DNA of 64,000 bases from Emcibacter sp. (GCA_021647465.1 JAKIUQ010000008.1:66555-130554); one strand, 5' to 3'; numbered from the stretch's first letter, positions 44,945 to 54,535 are shown. Numbers and translations are program-made. The notes: generated by a model from the letters alone, not told the origin.

Positions 44945-46183
44945 TTATTTCTTGGATCCTGAAGTTATTTTTTTCCATAACGAGTTTTTTTCTTGAGCCA
45001 TATCATCCCCGGTAATATCCGCGCTGATAGCTGTAAGAACCTTAACAATTTTACTCATTCTGGCAGCTTGCGGTAAAGGCTTCCCTGCTCTTGAAGCTTG
45101 AACCATTAATTTTGGATCAAAAGGAATTTCCCAGTCTACGCTACGCTCTATTGAGGCTTCAAAATCTTTCTTGTCTACTTCAACCATGCCCGCGCCAGCG
45201 ACTTTATTCAGGACAATTTTAACGGTTGTCTCAGGCGCGATGGTTTTGCATAATGCTAAAAAGCGGATAACATCCCGGGCCGCAGGCAGCGTAAGGTCAG
45301 ATACGAGGATGATTTCATCTGCTTCTGACAACATCAGTGGATATTCTGCGGCCATATTTCGCGGAAGATCCATAATCACATAATTAAAATTATGTTTTAA
45401 TTCCGAAATCAAGTGGCTCATAGCGGCAGGATCAGTATAGGTTGGGTCGTTTAAGGACGCCTCTGATCCCAGAATTGATAGATTTTCGCCTTGGCGAATC
45501 ATGGCCCGTTCGATGAATAGCCCATCAATCCGGCTCGGGTTCTCAAGGGCATCACATAATCCGCGTCCCGGCTCCAGATCAAATGTCAAAGCATCTGTGC
45601 CAAAATAGATATCCATATCAAGAATAGCGGTATTCTGTTTCATTTCATTGGCGATGACCCATGCGCAGCTACTGACAATTGTGCTGGCCCCCACGCCGCC
45701 TCTTATGCCGACAACAGCCACAAGCTTGTCTGTTTTCTTCTCTACCGTTGATTCGATATTCTCGTTTGTCATACGCAGCGCATTTTCTGCGACCAGAATG
45801 CATTCCCTTAACTGATCTGTGGTGACGGGCTTGACCAGATATTCCTGCACGCCTGAATTGATTAAATCCCGATAAAGACCAATGTCATTTTCTTTGCCGA
45901 TAGCAATCACCATCGTGCCAAGCTGACAGACTTCGGCAAGGGCATTCATATCATCCATGGGGGATGCTGATTTGGATAAATCAACAAATAAAAATTTCGG
46001 GGATGCCGCCGTTGCCAGCGTTCTAATGGCATTTTCAATACCCCCCTTTTTCACTAAAGAAGGCTCCCAGTCCCGTTCATTCAAAACGGGAACCAAGGCC
46101 TGTGTTGTGTCATCATCACAGACATAGGCCTCGAATTCATCTGTGACGGATTCATCTTTTTTTAGCAGTGATGCGATGCTCAT
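44945..46183 (-). CDS. cpaE: Tad pilus localisation protein CpaE/TadZ
   Basis: 412 residues. The N-terminal receiver-like domain (VCDDDTTQALVPVL, FLFVDLSK, VQEYLVKPVTTDQL) lacks a normal phospho-site set. A MinD/ParA-like ATPase follows with the deviant P-loop VGIRGGVGASTIVSS and ILDMDIYFGTDALTF. TadZ places the pilus machine, often at a pole. Length and order within the operon are typical. Confidence 0.92.
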   Translation of the reverse strand: MSIASLLKKDESVTDEFEAYVCDDDTTQALVPVLNERDWEPSLVKKGGIENAIRTLATAASPKFLFVDLSKSASPMDDMNALAEVCQLGTMVIAIGKENDIGLYRDLINSGVQEYLVKPVTTDQLRECILVAENALRMTNENIESTVEKKTDKLVAVVGIRGGVGASTIVSSCAWVIANEMKQNTAILDMDIYFGTDALTFDLEPGRGLCDALENPSRIDGLFIERAMIRQGENLSILGSEASLNDPTYTDPAAMSHLISELKHNFNYVIMDLPRNMAAEYPLMLSEADEIILVSDLTLPAARDVIRFLALCKTIAPETTVKIVLNKVAGAGMVEVDKKDFEASIERSVDWEIPFDPKLMVQASRAGKPLPQAARMSKIVKVLTAISADITGDDMAQEKNSLWKKITSGSKK

Positions 46184-46225
46184 ATTCTATTCCCGTTACT
46201 ATTTAGCTTTGTATGTATTAGAAGA

Positions 46226-46873
46226 TTACTTGGGAGCTTTTTTCGTTCTGTAAGTATTGACGGCTTTCGCAGATTTCTCTGCATCAGGTGCTCCGTTGTT
46301 TGTGCCAATGATCAAATCACGGGGATTGGCCACCATAAGCCCCAAATTTGCCTGATTGGCGCAGCCCAGATTAAGCAAACTGGTATTCCCGTAATTTTTG
46401 TTGGAGGGCTGTGACCAGTCTCCGCAGCGCGGCGGTGTCACCACATAGCGTGAAATCAGTAACCGGGCTTGATTCTCTCTGGGGCTCAGGCCATAAGGCG
46501 TAATATCAGGCGACAGCCGCAGGCCACGTTTCTTGAGCAATGCGGACATTGACGCAAGCCTGGTTTCATTCTGTTTGGACAGTTTTCCATCCCGCAGCAA
46601 AGGAAAATCCATGCTCAGCTCATCGCCGTAAGATACATTGCTTTTCATCATGAATATGTCCAGCTCTTCTGTCATCTCGCCGGACAGATTAGGGCTGCCC
46701 GCTTCAAATGTGACGGTAAAGGGGATTCTGACCATTTCAACTTCATTGCGTTTATGGGAGTCGCTATCCATATAATTTGTGGCACCGCTACAGCCGGCCA
46801 GTATCAGGCTTATCATAACAGAGGCCATAATAGAGATATGGCCGGAAATGAAATTTTTAATTTTTTTTATCAT
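46226..46873 (-). CDS. cpaD: Pilus assembly lipoprotein CpaD
   Basis: 215 residues from ATG 46873 (GGAAG six bases upstream). MASVMISLILAGCSG is a lipobox. The mature part matches CpaD: VEMVRIPFTVTFEAGSPNLSGEMTEEL, LISRYVVTPPRCGDWSQPS, and LGCANQANLGLMVANPRDLI. CpaD is an outer-membrane-associated partner of the CpaC secretin. Confidence 0.9.
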   Translation of the reverse strand: MIKKIKNFISGHISIMASVMISLILAGCSGATNYMDSDSHKRNEVEMVRIPFTVTFEAGSPNLSGEMTEELDIFMMKSNVSYGDELSMDFPLLRDGKLSKQNETRLASMSALLKKRGLRLSPDITPYGLSPRENQARLLISRYVVTPPRCGDWSQPSNKNYGNTSLLNLGCANQANLGLMVANPRDLIIGTNNGAPDAEKSAKAVNTYRTKKAPK

Positions 46874-46896
46874 TGTTACTTCCATTTTTTTATCCC

Positions 46897-48354
46897 TTAA
46901 TCCAGAATGAAGCCGGCGGCGTTATTTAGTTTTTGCCCTTTTTTGCCCTGGACTGGCGCAGGCATACTGGCCTTTCTCGTGGCATATGACTGCCCCTTGA
47001 TATAGCGTTCATAATCATTTGGCATTTCCAGCCCATCTGTGGGCAACGGCATGTTGCCGCCATTGTGAGGCTCTACGATATAGGGCGTTACGATGATGAC
47101 CAGTTCAGTTTCCTGGCGTCTGAATTGACTGGATCTGAAAAGAGTGCCAAGGATGGGGATATCCCCCAGCCACGGGAATTTTTCAAGGTCATGGGTAACG
47201 CTGTTTTGAAGCAGTCCTGCGATGGCAAAACTTTGGCCGGAACCAAGTTCTATAGTGGTTTCAACCCGGCGTGTACTCAACGCGGGAATATTGAACCCCT
47301 GTAACGAGATTGCCCCGTTTGAAGACAGTTGACTAACCTCAGGCTTGATCTCCATGTTAATCCGGCCATTGTTTAAGACCACCGGCGTAAATTCGAGAGA
47401 AATGCCGAATTCCTTAAACTCAATAACCACGCGCCCGTTCTGATCAAGGGTCGGTACCGGATATTCGCCGCCTGCGAGGAAGTTTGCAGATTCACCGGAT
47501 TGGGTGGTCAGATTAGGTTCCGCAAGAACAGATAACACGCCTTCGGTTTCAAGGGCATCAATAATGAAGTTGATATCAAGGTTTCCAGCCCTAAATCCAC
47601 TGAACAGACTATTTACCCCCCGGCCTTGAACGGCAAATTCTCTGAGCAGACTATTGGTAAGGCCTGTGGGATCTGGAACGAGGTTAAAAACATTCGCCCC
47701 CTGTATCATACCAACAGCCGTACTGCCGCTGGAAAGAAGATTTTCCCAGTTAAAGCCAAGTTGTTTTCTGGTATCGCGGCCAATTTCGGCGATTCTCACC
47801 CGCAGGTTAACCTGAACGGGTGTCGCTATTTGCAGTTTGTTGATGATCGTTTTACCTTTGCCGATGAAATCTTCTGCCATGCGGCGTGCGTCTTCGGCTT
47901 CTTCCGGGTTATCTACATTTCCGGTCAACAGCAGTAAACCCTCATAGGATTTGACCTGAATATTCGCCCCTGGAATGACGTGTTTGAGGGCTGATTCCAA
48001 ACTGCCGAGGTTATGATTGACCGCGACCGTGCCTTCATAAACAACGCGGTCATCATTGGTAACCGCATAGAGGTTGGTCTCGCCCTGAGCTTTGCCATAA
48101 ATATAGACAAGGGTAGGCGATTTGATTTGAAGGTCTGCTATTGCTGAATTGGCAATAAAAACATTATGGACAGGTTCCTTAAAGCGTATGAGCGTGCCTT
48201 TGCCAACTTCTATATTTTGTCGGACTGCTTCTTTACTGACAGCCGTATTCGTCATAGAAAATGATAAGACAGGTAGGGCCAGAGCCATGACAATCGAGCG
48301 TTTTACCCATTTTATCAGGGGGCTTGATGTTATGTTAAAAGGGGGTTTTATCAT
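46897..48354 (-). CDS. cpaC: Pilus secretin CpaC/RcpA
   Basis: 485 residues. A signal peptide is followed by an N-terminal pilotin-like domain (IEVGKGTLIRFKEPVHNVFIANSAIADLQI) and a BON-like domain (VKSYEGLLLLTGNVDNPEEAEDARRMAEDFI). The secretin channel follows: VRIAEIGRDTRKQLGFNW, LAEPNLTTQSGESANFLAGGEYPVP and PWLGDIPILGTLFRSSQFRRQETELVIIVTPYIVEP. It forms the outer-membrane pore for the pilus. Its start overlaps the cpaB stop. Confidence 0.95.
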   Translation of the reverse strand: MIKPPFNITSSPLIKWVKRSIVMALALPVLSFSMTNTAVSKEAVRQNIEVGKGTLIRFKEPVHNVFIANSAIADLQIKSPTLVYIYGKAQGETNLYAVTNDDRVVYEGTVAVNHNLGSLESALKHVIPGANIQVKSYEGLLLLTGNVDNPEEAEDARRMAEDFIGKGKTIINKLQIATPVQVNLRVRIAEIGRDTRKQLGFNWENLLSSGSTAVGMIQGANVFNLVPDPTGLTNSLLREFAVQGRGVNSLFSGFRAGNLDINFIIDALETEGVLSVLAEPNLTTQSGESANFLAGGEYPVPTLDQNGRVVIEFKEFGISLEFTPVVLNNGRINMEIKPEVSQLSSNGAISLQGFNIPALSTRRVETTIELGSGQSFAIAGLLQNSVTHDLEKFPWLGDIPILGTLFRSSQFRRQETELVIIVTPYIVEPHNGGNMPLPTDGLEMPNDYERYIKGQSYATRKASMPAPVQGKKGQKLNNAAGFILD

Positions 48355-49319
48355 TGGTCTGTTTCCTCTGATCCGTCGTCATTAGTTTCATTTTGTCCAG
48401 AATTTGATCCGGAATTTTTGCCAGAGTTGTTATTGGCGTTTAAAGCTTGCTTCATGAGCTGATTGAAGCTGAATTTTTGGGTTTCTTTCACACCGCCACG
48501 GAAAACTTCCACGGAGGCATTGTTGCCTGCGCCGCCGCCAGAGGAACCAGCGGAAATTTGATGGCTGACATCACTGTCCCATGTGACTGTTTGCACATCA
48601 TTTGTGTCCTCTGTCCCTAAACTTCTCAGGATCAATGATAATTCGCCAATATTTTTTGCGAGTGAAATGGCTTCGGCTTCTTTTGGTGTGACTTCCAATG
48701 TGGCAGTTTGTCCAATAGCCGGGGTATGGGTTGGATTATTCGTACGTTGGTTAATGGCTAATATGCGAATATTGCGGAGTATTGTTTCACTAACGCGGGC
48801 TTTTTTGCGGATCTTGTCCTTTATGGCCACTTGGTGGGTCAGCAGGATATCAACCCGGTCGCCGGGAAACACAAAACCCGCATTGCCGGTGGTTGCGGTA
48901 ATTCTTATGGAAATAGCGCGCTTTCCTGTTGGCAGAACCGCCGCCATAAAGCCTCTGTTGCCAGGTTTCACCATACGATTCTCTAAAATAGGCTCGCCTG
49001 AGGATGTTGCGGACCTCACCACGGCACCGTTGAAAGAGTCCAATGTTATGTTAGAATCTTGCTGAACGTAGCTTTCATGCACTGTTTCATCCGGCCAGGA
49101 CTGCCAAACGAGATCATCAGGTTTAATGAAATGCCCAACGGGCATATTGATCGAAGCCACCAGAATTTTCATTTTGGAATCTGCAATTCGTTCAACAATT
49201 TGTGGGCTGGTTGTTGTTGGCTCTGGCGCAGAGATGAGGCTTCGCGCAAGTACAGCCGTGATACCGGCGACAACCAATGCGACCCCAATAAGAACGATGC
49301 TTTTTATATTAAAATTCAT
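48351..49319 (-). CDS. cpaB: Pilus assembly protein CpaB/RcpC
   Basis: 322 residues. An N-terminal membrane helix (SIVLIGVALVVAGITAVLARSL) is followed by the SAF domain MKILVASINMPVGHFIKPDDLVWQSWP. RISIRITATTGNAGFVFPGDRVDILLTH and AVLPTGKRA are typical of RcpC. The C-terminus is an Asn/Gly/Ser-rich low-complexity tail ending in acidic residues. The SAF domain suggests peptidoglycan contact in the periplasm. Confidence 0.92.
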   Translation of the reverse strand: MNFNIKSIVLIGVALVVAGITAVLARSLISAPEPTTTSPQIVERIADSKMKILVASINMPVGHFIKPDDLVWQSWPDETVHESYVQQDSNITLDSFNGAVVRSATSSGEPILENRMVKPGNRGFMAAVLPTGKRAISIRITATTGNAGFVFPGDRVDILLTHQVAIKDKIRKKARVSETILRNIRILAINQRTNNPTHTPAIGQTATLEVTPKEAEAISLAKNIGELSLILRSLGTEDTNDVQTVTWDSDVSHQISAGSSGGGAGNNASVEVFRGGVKETQKFSFNQLMKQALNANNNSGKNSGSNSGQNETNDDGSEETDQ

Positions 49320-49382
49320 TTATATTATCCTTGTTCTGCTACCTTGTGATTGTCGCCTCAGGCTAAATGCCTATTTATTTGA

Positions 49383-49934
49383 TCAAAGGGCTATTGCCTC
49401 ATTAAATGCGGCAAACAATTGATATGCGACAAAAAGACCGCCAATGGCGATGCCAATTCCATAAGGGACTGCACTTATCTTCTTTTCTGCCATGCAGAGG
49501 TTTATATTTTCTGAAGATTTGTAATATTTTGACATATTTATGCGATTTATAATGATTATTGCCATGGCAATGAGGCCGCCAACCACGGAAGTGATGAATA
49601 AATATGGTAAAATATGCGCGCTTCCAGCCCATAACGCCACGATAGGAATTAATTTTACGTCCCCGCCGCCCATGATATTAAGGGCAAAAAATCCGGCGCA
49701 AACGGCAAAGACGACGATAGCAATGACAACAGACATTAAAATATCATGCAGGGTCATGCCGTAACCATCCCAGTGTATAGCAAGCAGAAATACGGGATAA
49801 AGCGCGGCGGCTGCCAGACATAACCTGTTTGGCAAAAGATAGCGCGTCAGGTCAGAATAGGCTGCCCATAACATAAGTAAGGAGAATGTAATCAATATTA
49901 TTATCGTTAACAAAACGGTGATCCCGGTTATCAA
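49383..49934 (-). CDS. cpaA: Prepilin peptidase CpaA/TadV
   Basis: 183 residues with about five membrane segments. The two catalytic aspartates are visible in YSDLTRYLLPNRL and MGGGDVKLIP, the pattern of A24A prepilin peptidases lacking the methyltransferase part. It cuts Flp and TadE-type prepilins after Gly. Confidence 0.92.
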   Translation of the reverse strand: MITGITVLLTIIILITFSLLMLWAAYSDLTRYLLPNRLCLAAAALYPVFLLAIHWDGYGMTLHDILMSVVIAIVVFAVCAGFFALNIMGGGDVKLIPIVALWAGSAHILPYLFITSVVGGLIAMAIIIINRINMSKYYKSSENINLCMAEKKISAVPYGIGIAIGGLFVAYQLFAAFNEAIAL

Positions 49935-49973
49935 TTTTTCATTAGAAAATATATAAAAAAGATGTTTTTTTCG

Positions 49974-49981
49974 TTAACCAT
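49974..49981. promoter_or_regulatory. TTAACCAT motif upstream of cpaA
   Basis: TTAACCAT, the CtrA half-site type motif, lies in the 96-base gap between the second Flp gene and cpaA. The same octamer occurs twice at 53218-53257. Confidence 0.35.
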
Positions 49982-50030
49982 AAGGTTTTTTGTGATTTAT
50001 ATTAGGGGCTGTGGATAATTAGGGTATGGC

Positions 50031-50216
50031 CTAATTTTCTGCCATGGCACCTGATACTTTTGAGGAGGTATCCTGCAAACTTAAAACAATAGTGCTGCTC
50101 ATGGTGGTTAAAGCCCCCACAGACGCAATGACGACTAACGCCATGATCAGGCCATATTCAATGGCTGTTGCTCCTGCTTCGCTTACATATAATTTCTTGA
50201 GAATCTTGTTTTTCAT
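50031..50216 (-). CDS. flp: Flp family pilin, second copy
   Basis: 61 residues. SEAG|ATAIEYGLIMALVVIASVGAL is the Flp cleavage site with Glu +5 and Tyr +6, then the membrane/assembly helix. The tail (VLSLQDTSSKVSGAMAEN) is longer than in the first copy. It lies downstream of the first pilin's terminator, so it is probably made at a lower level, as a minor or alternative subunit. Confidence 0.92.
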   Translation of the reverse strand: MKNKILKKLYVSEAGATAIEYGLIMALVVIASVGALTTMSSTIVLSLQDTSSKVSGAMAEN

Positions 50217-50244
50217 TGCTTGCCCCGTTGCTTAAGAATAAAAA

Positions 50245-50279
50245 AATAGAAGCCCTGAAAAATTCATCCAGGGCTTCTA
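50245..50279 (-). terminator. Intrinsic terminator after the first Flp pilin
   Basis: On the minus strand AGAAGCCCTG pairs with CAGGGCTTCT, then a run of seven T residues. It lies between the two pilin genes, a common way to raise major-pilin levels relative to the assembly genes. Confidence 0.85.
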
Positions 50280-50314
50280 TGTATAATTCATAATTTATAA
50301 AACAGGGAAGCCGT

Positions 50315-50479
50315 CTATTGCAGGCTGCTGTTAATCGTCGTGAACTTTGCTGTCAGTGAAGTACCAACACTTGTCATCGCGCCGATAGCGACCACGGCGA
50401 TCAATGCAGCGATCAGACCATATTCAATAGCCGTTGCGCCTTTTTCCGACTTGCGAAGTTGTGTAAAAAATTTTCTCAT
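50315..50479 (-). CDS. flp: Flp family pilin, major subunit
   Basis: 54 residues: MRKFFTQLRKSEKG, then the cleavage site G|ATAIEYGLIAALIAVVAIGAM and the short tail SLTAKFTTINSSLQ. GGAG lies eight bases before the ATG. As the promoter-proximal gene with its own terminator, it is the likely major subunit. The 282 bases upstream to 50761 are very AT-rich. I see only a TTAACGTT and no clear sigma-70 boxes there. Confidence 0.93.
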   Translation of the reverse strand: MRKFFTQLRKSEKGATAIEYGLIAALIAVVAIGAMTSVGTSLTAKFTTINSSLQ

Positions 50480-50761
50480 TTCTAAATCTCCAAAATGTGC
50501 CTAGTTAAATTATTGTTCAATGCCAATGTTGTGAGCCTAATATGCAGGATAATTATGAACAAAAGGTTAACGTTTTTCAGAAATTGTTATTTGATTACAG
50601 ATAGTTATCAGGAAAATATTAATATATATTTAAGTATATTTTTTAGGAAATTGTCATAAAATTTAGCTAAAATTTTACGCATTCGTCTATAAAATTATTT
50701 ATGGAAAACGTTTATATAGAAGTTTCAAAGGGTGAAATACAGGGGAACCTCTATGAAACCT

Positions 50762-53071
50762 TTATGAATTCGGGGTTTTCGAAGCTGGTTCGTGATTGCT
50801 GAGGGTAAGGGCCAAATGAGTGACATAGCCTTGCGTTATATGGACAGAAATGTCGCCGCCAATCATATTTGCCAGACTTTTTGCCACATGTAATCCAAAG
50901 CCGGATGATATCTTGGGGGCATATTCCATATTATTTTTTTGGTTATTTTCTGGAAAATCTATTGGCTCATCCGGTTCGGTTTTAATTTTTTCGAACATTT
51001 TTTTGGCATTTTCTTCATTGATTCTTGAGCCGAGAATCGGTATTTCGACTCTAACCTGCGCATTGCTATTGATCAGAACTGACGGTCTGATGACCTCACC
51101 GCCTGACGCTCTTTTGATAATGCTGGCGAGAATCTTGGTCAGGCATAGTTCAACACTTTGTTTGTCATTATAAAGAATGACATCAATATTATTGCTGTTG
51201 TCCAGGAATTCCACCTGATGTTCCTCCGCAAGACTTTTAACATTCTCCTGACTATTCTTTAAAACCGACTTTAGAGAGAATGACTCCGGATCGAACGGCA
51301 TGAGCCCCGCTTCAAGTTTGGCAGAATCCAGTACATCATTGACCGCTTCTTTTAAATGCCCGGCGGCGGTAAGGATATTTTTCGTGTTTTTATGATATTG
51401 CGCGTTTACAGGCCCCCATGCTTCCATATCGATCATTTCTGAAAAACCAATTATGGCGTTTAAAGGGGTTCTGAATTCGTGAGATATATTTTGGAGCAGT
51501 TCTGTGGCAATTTCATCATCATAGGCCTTGAGCGCCGCGGCTTCCTCTCCTAAGGCGTCTTTCGCCTTGTATGTTTGCGCTGTCACATATTTTTCCAAGA
51601 TATTTTCTTGTATATTCTGGTTTTTTGACATGACGTCCGGGGAAGATTGTTTGCCCTTGAGGGCCGAACGTGCGCTGCCCCGGAAACCTGTGAAACGTCC
51701 TGTATGAATATCAAATACGGCAATGGCGCTGATAAGCCAAAGAGTTTCCTTGTCATCCTGGCCGGTAATATAAAAAGGTCTGTCCCGAAATGATGATCTT
51801 CGTTCAAATAAGAAGTCGAAGGTTTCCTGTTTGATATTTTCATCATTGTCCGTGATCGTCACGTCACGCCCATTGGGGGGCGGGGGGGGCTCGGGCAACC
51901 TGCATAGGGATATAAAATTTACGCCGATAAGGGTTGAGTCGCTGCAGCCAAATGCACTCAAGGCTTCTTCTGATACAAAGCTGATCAATCCAGTCCGGTC
52001 GACTTCCCAGAACCAGTCGGCGACGGATCGCACGAGGTCTCGTTGCTTGTCGGTTTCATTGCGGGTATCCTGAACCTGTTGGCAGATATCATCGGCAAGG
52101 TCTGAAGTGGCATCATTCATATGGATGATGCTGCGCGGCTGTATGTGACGGGGTGTATTATCGCTGATATTTTCCCCAAAATTTTCCCTGTTATATTGGT
52201 TGTCTTCTACAGGAGGCGGCACAGCGTCATTGGCCACAATAGTCTTCTGGAAAATATTATTCTGATCCTGATAGGGTGCCTGCTGCAGCGGTGCATGTCC
52301 GGAAACCGAAATTGGGGTGGAATCGGCAGGCGTGCCTTGCGCCGTGCCTTTTGCGCCGGCCAGTTTTTCCTCTAGAGTCTTTGTAGTTTCTTTTTGGCCT
52401 TCGGGCTCTGATACGCTGGTAAAGGCCGTTTCCTGTACGGATTCCTCAGTAACAGCTGTTTCATCTATAGGACTTTCGGGTGATGTTTCAGGATAACTAT
52501 TATGGATATTCTGCGCCCGCAATAGTTCAAGAATATTTGCGGTGGTTTCTTCGTCTATGTGCGGAACGTGATCTTCCGAAAGTTTATCAAGTTCATTTAA
52601 GCTATATTTTAATTTTGAGCTTTGGGAGTCCTGAAAGGCCTTTTCAAGTTCATGGCGCACCAAAGGCGAAAGCCCAAAACGCCGCGAAATATGAATTCTA
52701 TGTGGTTCTGTTCCGTAACGGATTAAATGAATAAGTTTGTCATCGGGCAGGATTGCTTTTTCCAATATGGGGCCAGATACTTCTACGACATCCTCGCATA
52801 AAATGTTAATGAGCTGTTCTGGCGGGCTGGTCAAGGCACAAAGGGCGGCGGCAATTTCCTGACGCGCGGATAAAGTGACTTGATTGAGGAGCTCTTTTAA
52901 TATCTCAACCAGCATCCTTTCCTGAACGGCGGATGCCATGGGTCTTTGTTGAAGGAAAAGATCGCTGATGTGAGAGAATAACAGGGTTCGACTATGCTCA
53001 GAGCCATCCTGCGCAAGCGCAATCAGATTGCGAATTCTATCGTCAAACTGAGCTTTTTTTTGCACATTCAT
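50762..53071 (-). CDS. DUF2336-PAS histidine-kinase-like protein with degraded ATP-binding region
   Basis: 769 residues, soluble. Residues 1-150 resemble DUF2336 helical repeats. 170-340 is a low-complexity acidic linker. 345-470 is a PAS domain (VADWFWEVDRTGLISFVSEEALSAFG). HisKA carries H531 in NISHEFRTPLNAIIGFSEMI. The G2-like SSGFGLHVAKSLANMIGGDISV (722-743) is kept. The N box has no Asn (ILASIIKRA) and the G1 DxGxG is replaced by ILGSRI, so kinase activity is doubtful. It follows the pilus locus; a scaffold or phosphatase role is possible. Confidence 0.82.
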   Translation of the reverse strand: MNVQKKAQFDDRIRNLIALAQDGSEHSRTLLFSHISDLFLQQRPMASAVQERMLVEILKELLNQVTLSARQEIAAALCALTSPPEQLINILCEDVVEVSGPILEKAILPDDKLIHLIRYGTEPHRIHISRRFGLSPLVRHELEKAFQDSQSSKLKYSLNELDKLSEDHVPHIDEETTANILELLRAQNIHNSYPETSPESPIDETAVTEESVQETAFTSVSEPEGQKETTKTLEEKLAGAKGTAQGTPADSTPISVSGHAPLQQAPYQDQNNIFQKTIVANDAVPPPVEDNQYNRENFGENISDNTPRHIQPRSIIHMNDATSDLADDICQQVQDTRNETDKQRDLVRSVADWFWEVDRTGLISFVSEEALSAFGCSDSTLIGVNFISLCRLPEPPPPPNGRDVTITDNDENIKQETFDFLFERRSSFRDRPFYITGQDDKETLWLISAIAVFDIHTGRFTGFRGSARSALKGKQSSPDVMSKNQNIQENILEKYVTAQTYKAKDALGEEAAALKAYDDEIATELLQNISHEFRTPLNAIIGFSEMIDMEAWGPVNAQYHKNTKNILTAAGHLKEAVNDVLDSAKLEAGLMPFDPESFSLKSVLKNSQENVKSLAEEHQVEFLDNSNNIDVILYNDKQSVELCLTKILASIIKRASGGEVIRPSVLINSNAQVRVEIPILGSRINEENAKKMFEKIKTEPDEPIDFPENNQKNNMEYAPKISSGFGLHVAKSLANMIGGDISVHITQGYVTHLALTLSNHEPASKTPNS

Positions 53072-53217
53072 CCTTTCCCCAACAAATAAACCCTGCTTAA
53101 AACAGGGGTTTTTTTTGATTATTTAACGCCGTTATGCCGCGTATATCTATGGTGGTAACGGTAGCCTTTTTTTCAGCGAAAAGCCAGTTAAAAGATCAGT
53201 TTTTATCGCCTTTTTTG

Positions 53218-53257
53218 TTAACCATAATCCTGTAATTCATTAACCATAATTCTGTAA
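53218..53257. repeat. Pair of 18-bp direct repeats containing TTAACCAT
   Basis: TTAACCATAATCCTGTAA (53218-53235) and TTAACCATAATTCTGTAA (53240-53257) differ at one base. They are spaced 22 bp apart, two helical turns. They lie in the 371-base divergent region between the DUF2336 kinase and the Lrp-type gene. The rest of that gap is AT-rich with no clear gene. Confidence 0.7.
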
Positions 53258-53442
53258 AATGATCATAGAATGAAAGTCATAATCTCATAAAATTATATTT
53301 TATTATGCAAAAATGTGAATTTATAATATAATATAATCAATCTGGGAAATATTGTTTCAACCTTGATTTCGGAGCATTGACAGGGGGGGAGGTATTTGCA
53401 GGTTGCCATGAAAAATAGATTTAATCACGAGGAATGAACAGA

Positions 53443-53925
53443 ATGCATCGCGTTAAGTTGGATGATATTGACTGTAAAATTTTGGAAAATCTCCAGAATG
53501 ATGGCCGAATTACCAATGTTGAATTGGCTGAAAAAGTGGGTATCACAGCGCCGCCCTGCCTGAGGCGGGTTAGGGCATTGGAAGAGGCAGGATATATTCA
53601 AGGTTATCATGCGGAACTTAACGCAGAATCAATGGGTTTTGGGTTAACGGTTTTCGCGATGGTCGGGCTTCATAGTCAGGCGGAAAGTGATTTAATGGCC
53701 TTTGAGGAACGGGTGGCAGAATGGCCGCTTGTCCGGGAAACTTATATGTTGAATGGCGAAATTGATTTTATCTTGAAAATTGTCGCCCGAGATCTGGCGC
53801 AATTTCAGAATTTTCTGACCACAAAGTTAACGCCGGCCCCAAATGTGGACAGCGTGAAAACATCTTTAAGTATTCGCTGTGCCAAAAAGCTTCACGGGGT
53901 TCCTGTGGGCAATGTTGAGGAATAG
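53443..53925 (+). CDS. Lrp/AsnC family transcriptional regulator
   Basis: 160 residues from ATG 53443 (GAGGA ten bases upstream; the ATG at 53434 is too close). The N-terminal helix-turn-helix is LDDIDCKILENLQNDGRITNVELAEKVGITAPPCLRRVRALEEAGYI. The RAM ligand domain follows (LTVFAMVGLHSQ, VRETYMLNGEIDFILKIVARDLAQFQNFL). It probably senses an amino acid. Targets unknown. Confidence 0.92.
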   Translation: MHRVKLDDIDCKILENLQNDGRITNVELAEKVGITAPPCLRRVRALEEAGYIQGYHAELNAESMGFGLTVFAMVGLHSQAESDLMAFEERVAEWPLVRETYMLNGEIDFILKIVARDLAQFQNFLTTKLTPAPNVDSVKTSLSIRCAKKLHGVPVGNVEE

Positions 53926-53967
53926 CTTTAAGAGCAATCAGCGGGCCGTCGCCAAGCGCAAAACGCT

Positions 53968-54444
53968 CTATATGAATTCTATATTTGTGATTTCATAATA
54001 GGTTTCGCCCATGGGGGTCTTGACCTCAACTTCATCCCCGATCCGGCGGCCGATCAAGGCCCGGCCAATGGGGGAAATGAAGGATATCTTGCCATTGGAA
54101 ACATCAACTTCATCGACACCGACAATTTGATATTTGACGGTTTTGTCATCCTCATCCGTAAGGCTGACCGTCGCTGAAAATAACACGGTGTCCCCGGAAA
54201 GCTCCTTGGGGTCAAAGACTTCCGAGCGGCTTACCTTGCCTTCGAAATCCTGAATTCGGGATTCGATAAAGCCCTGTTGTTCCTTGGCGGCATGATATTC
54301 CGCATTTTCGGACAGGTCGCCGTGGGCGCGCGCTTCTTCAATCGCTTTTATAACAGCCGGGCGCTGCACATGCTTTAAATTTTTTAATTCTGCTTCCAGT
54401 CTTTGGTGACCTTCTGCTGTCATGGGTACTTTTTCGACCATCAT
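53968..54444 (-). CDS. greA: Transcription elongation factor GreA
   Basis: 158 residues. The N-terminal coiled coil (MTAEGHQRLEAELKNLKHVQRPAVIKAIEEARAHGDLSENAEYHAAKEQQGFIESRI) includes the acidic DLSENAEY tip that rescues backtracked RNA polymerase. The C-terminal FKBP-like domain contains ISPIGRALIGRRIGDEVEVKTPMGE. The first two codons are both ATG. Length is typical. It lies 91 bases downstream of carB on the same strand. Confidence 0.96.
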   Translation of the reverse strand: MMVEKVPMTAEGHQRLEAELKNLKHVQRPAVIKAIEEARAHGDLSENAEYHAAKEQQGFIESRIQDFEGKVSRSEVFDPKELSGDTVLFSATVSLTDEDDKTVKYQIVGVDEVDVSNGKISFISPIGRALIGRRIGDEVEVKTPMGETYYEITNIEFI

Positions 54445-54535
54445 GTAATATTTTCTGTTTTTAACACCGCAATGAAGAATATATTTTATCCTATTATAAA
54501 ATATAAACGCATCATTGTCATTTTATGAAAAATCT

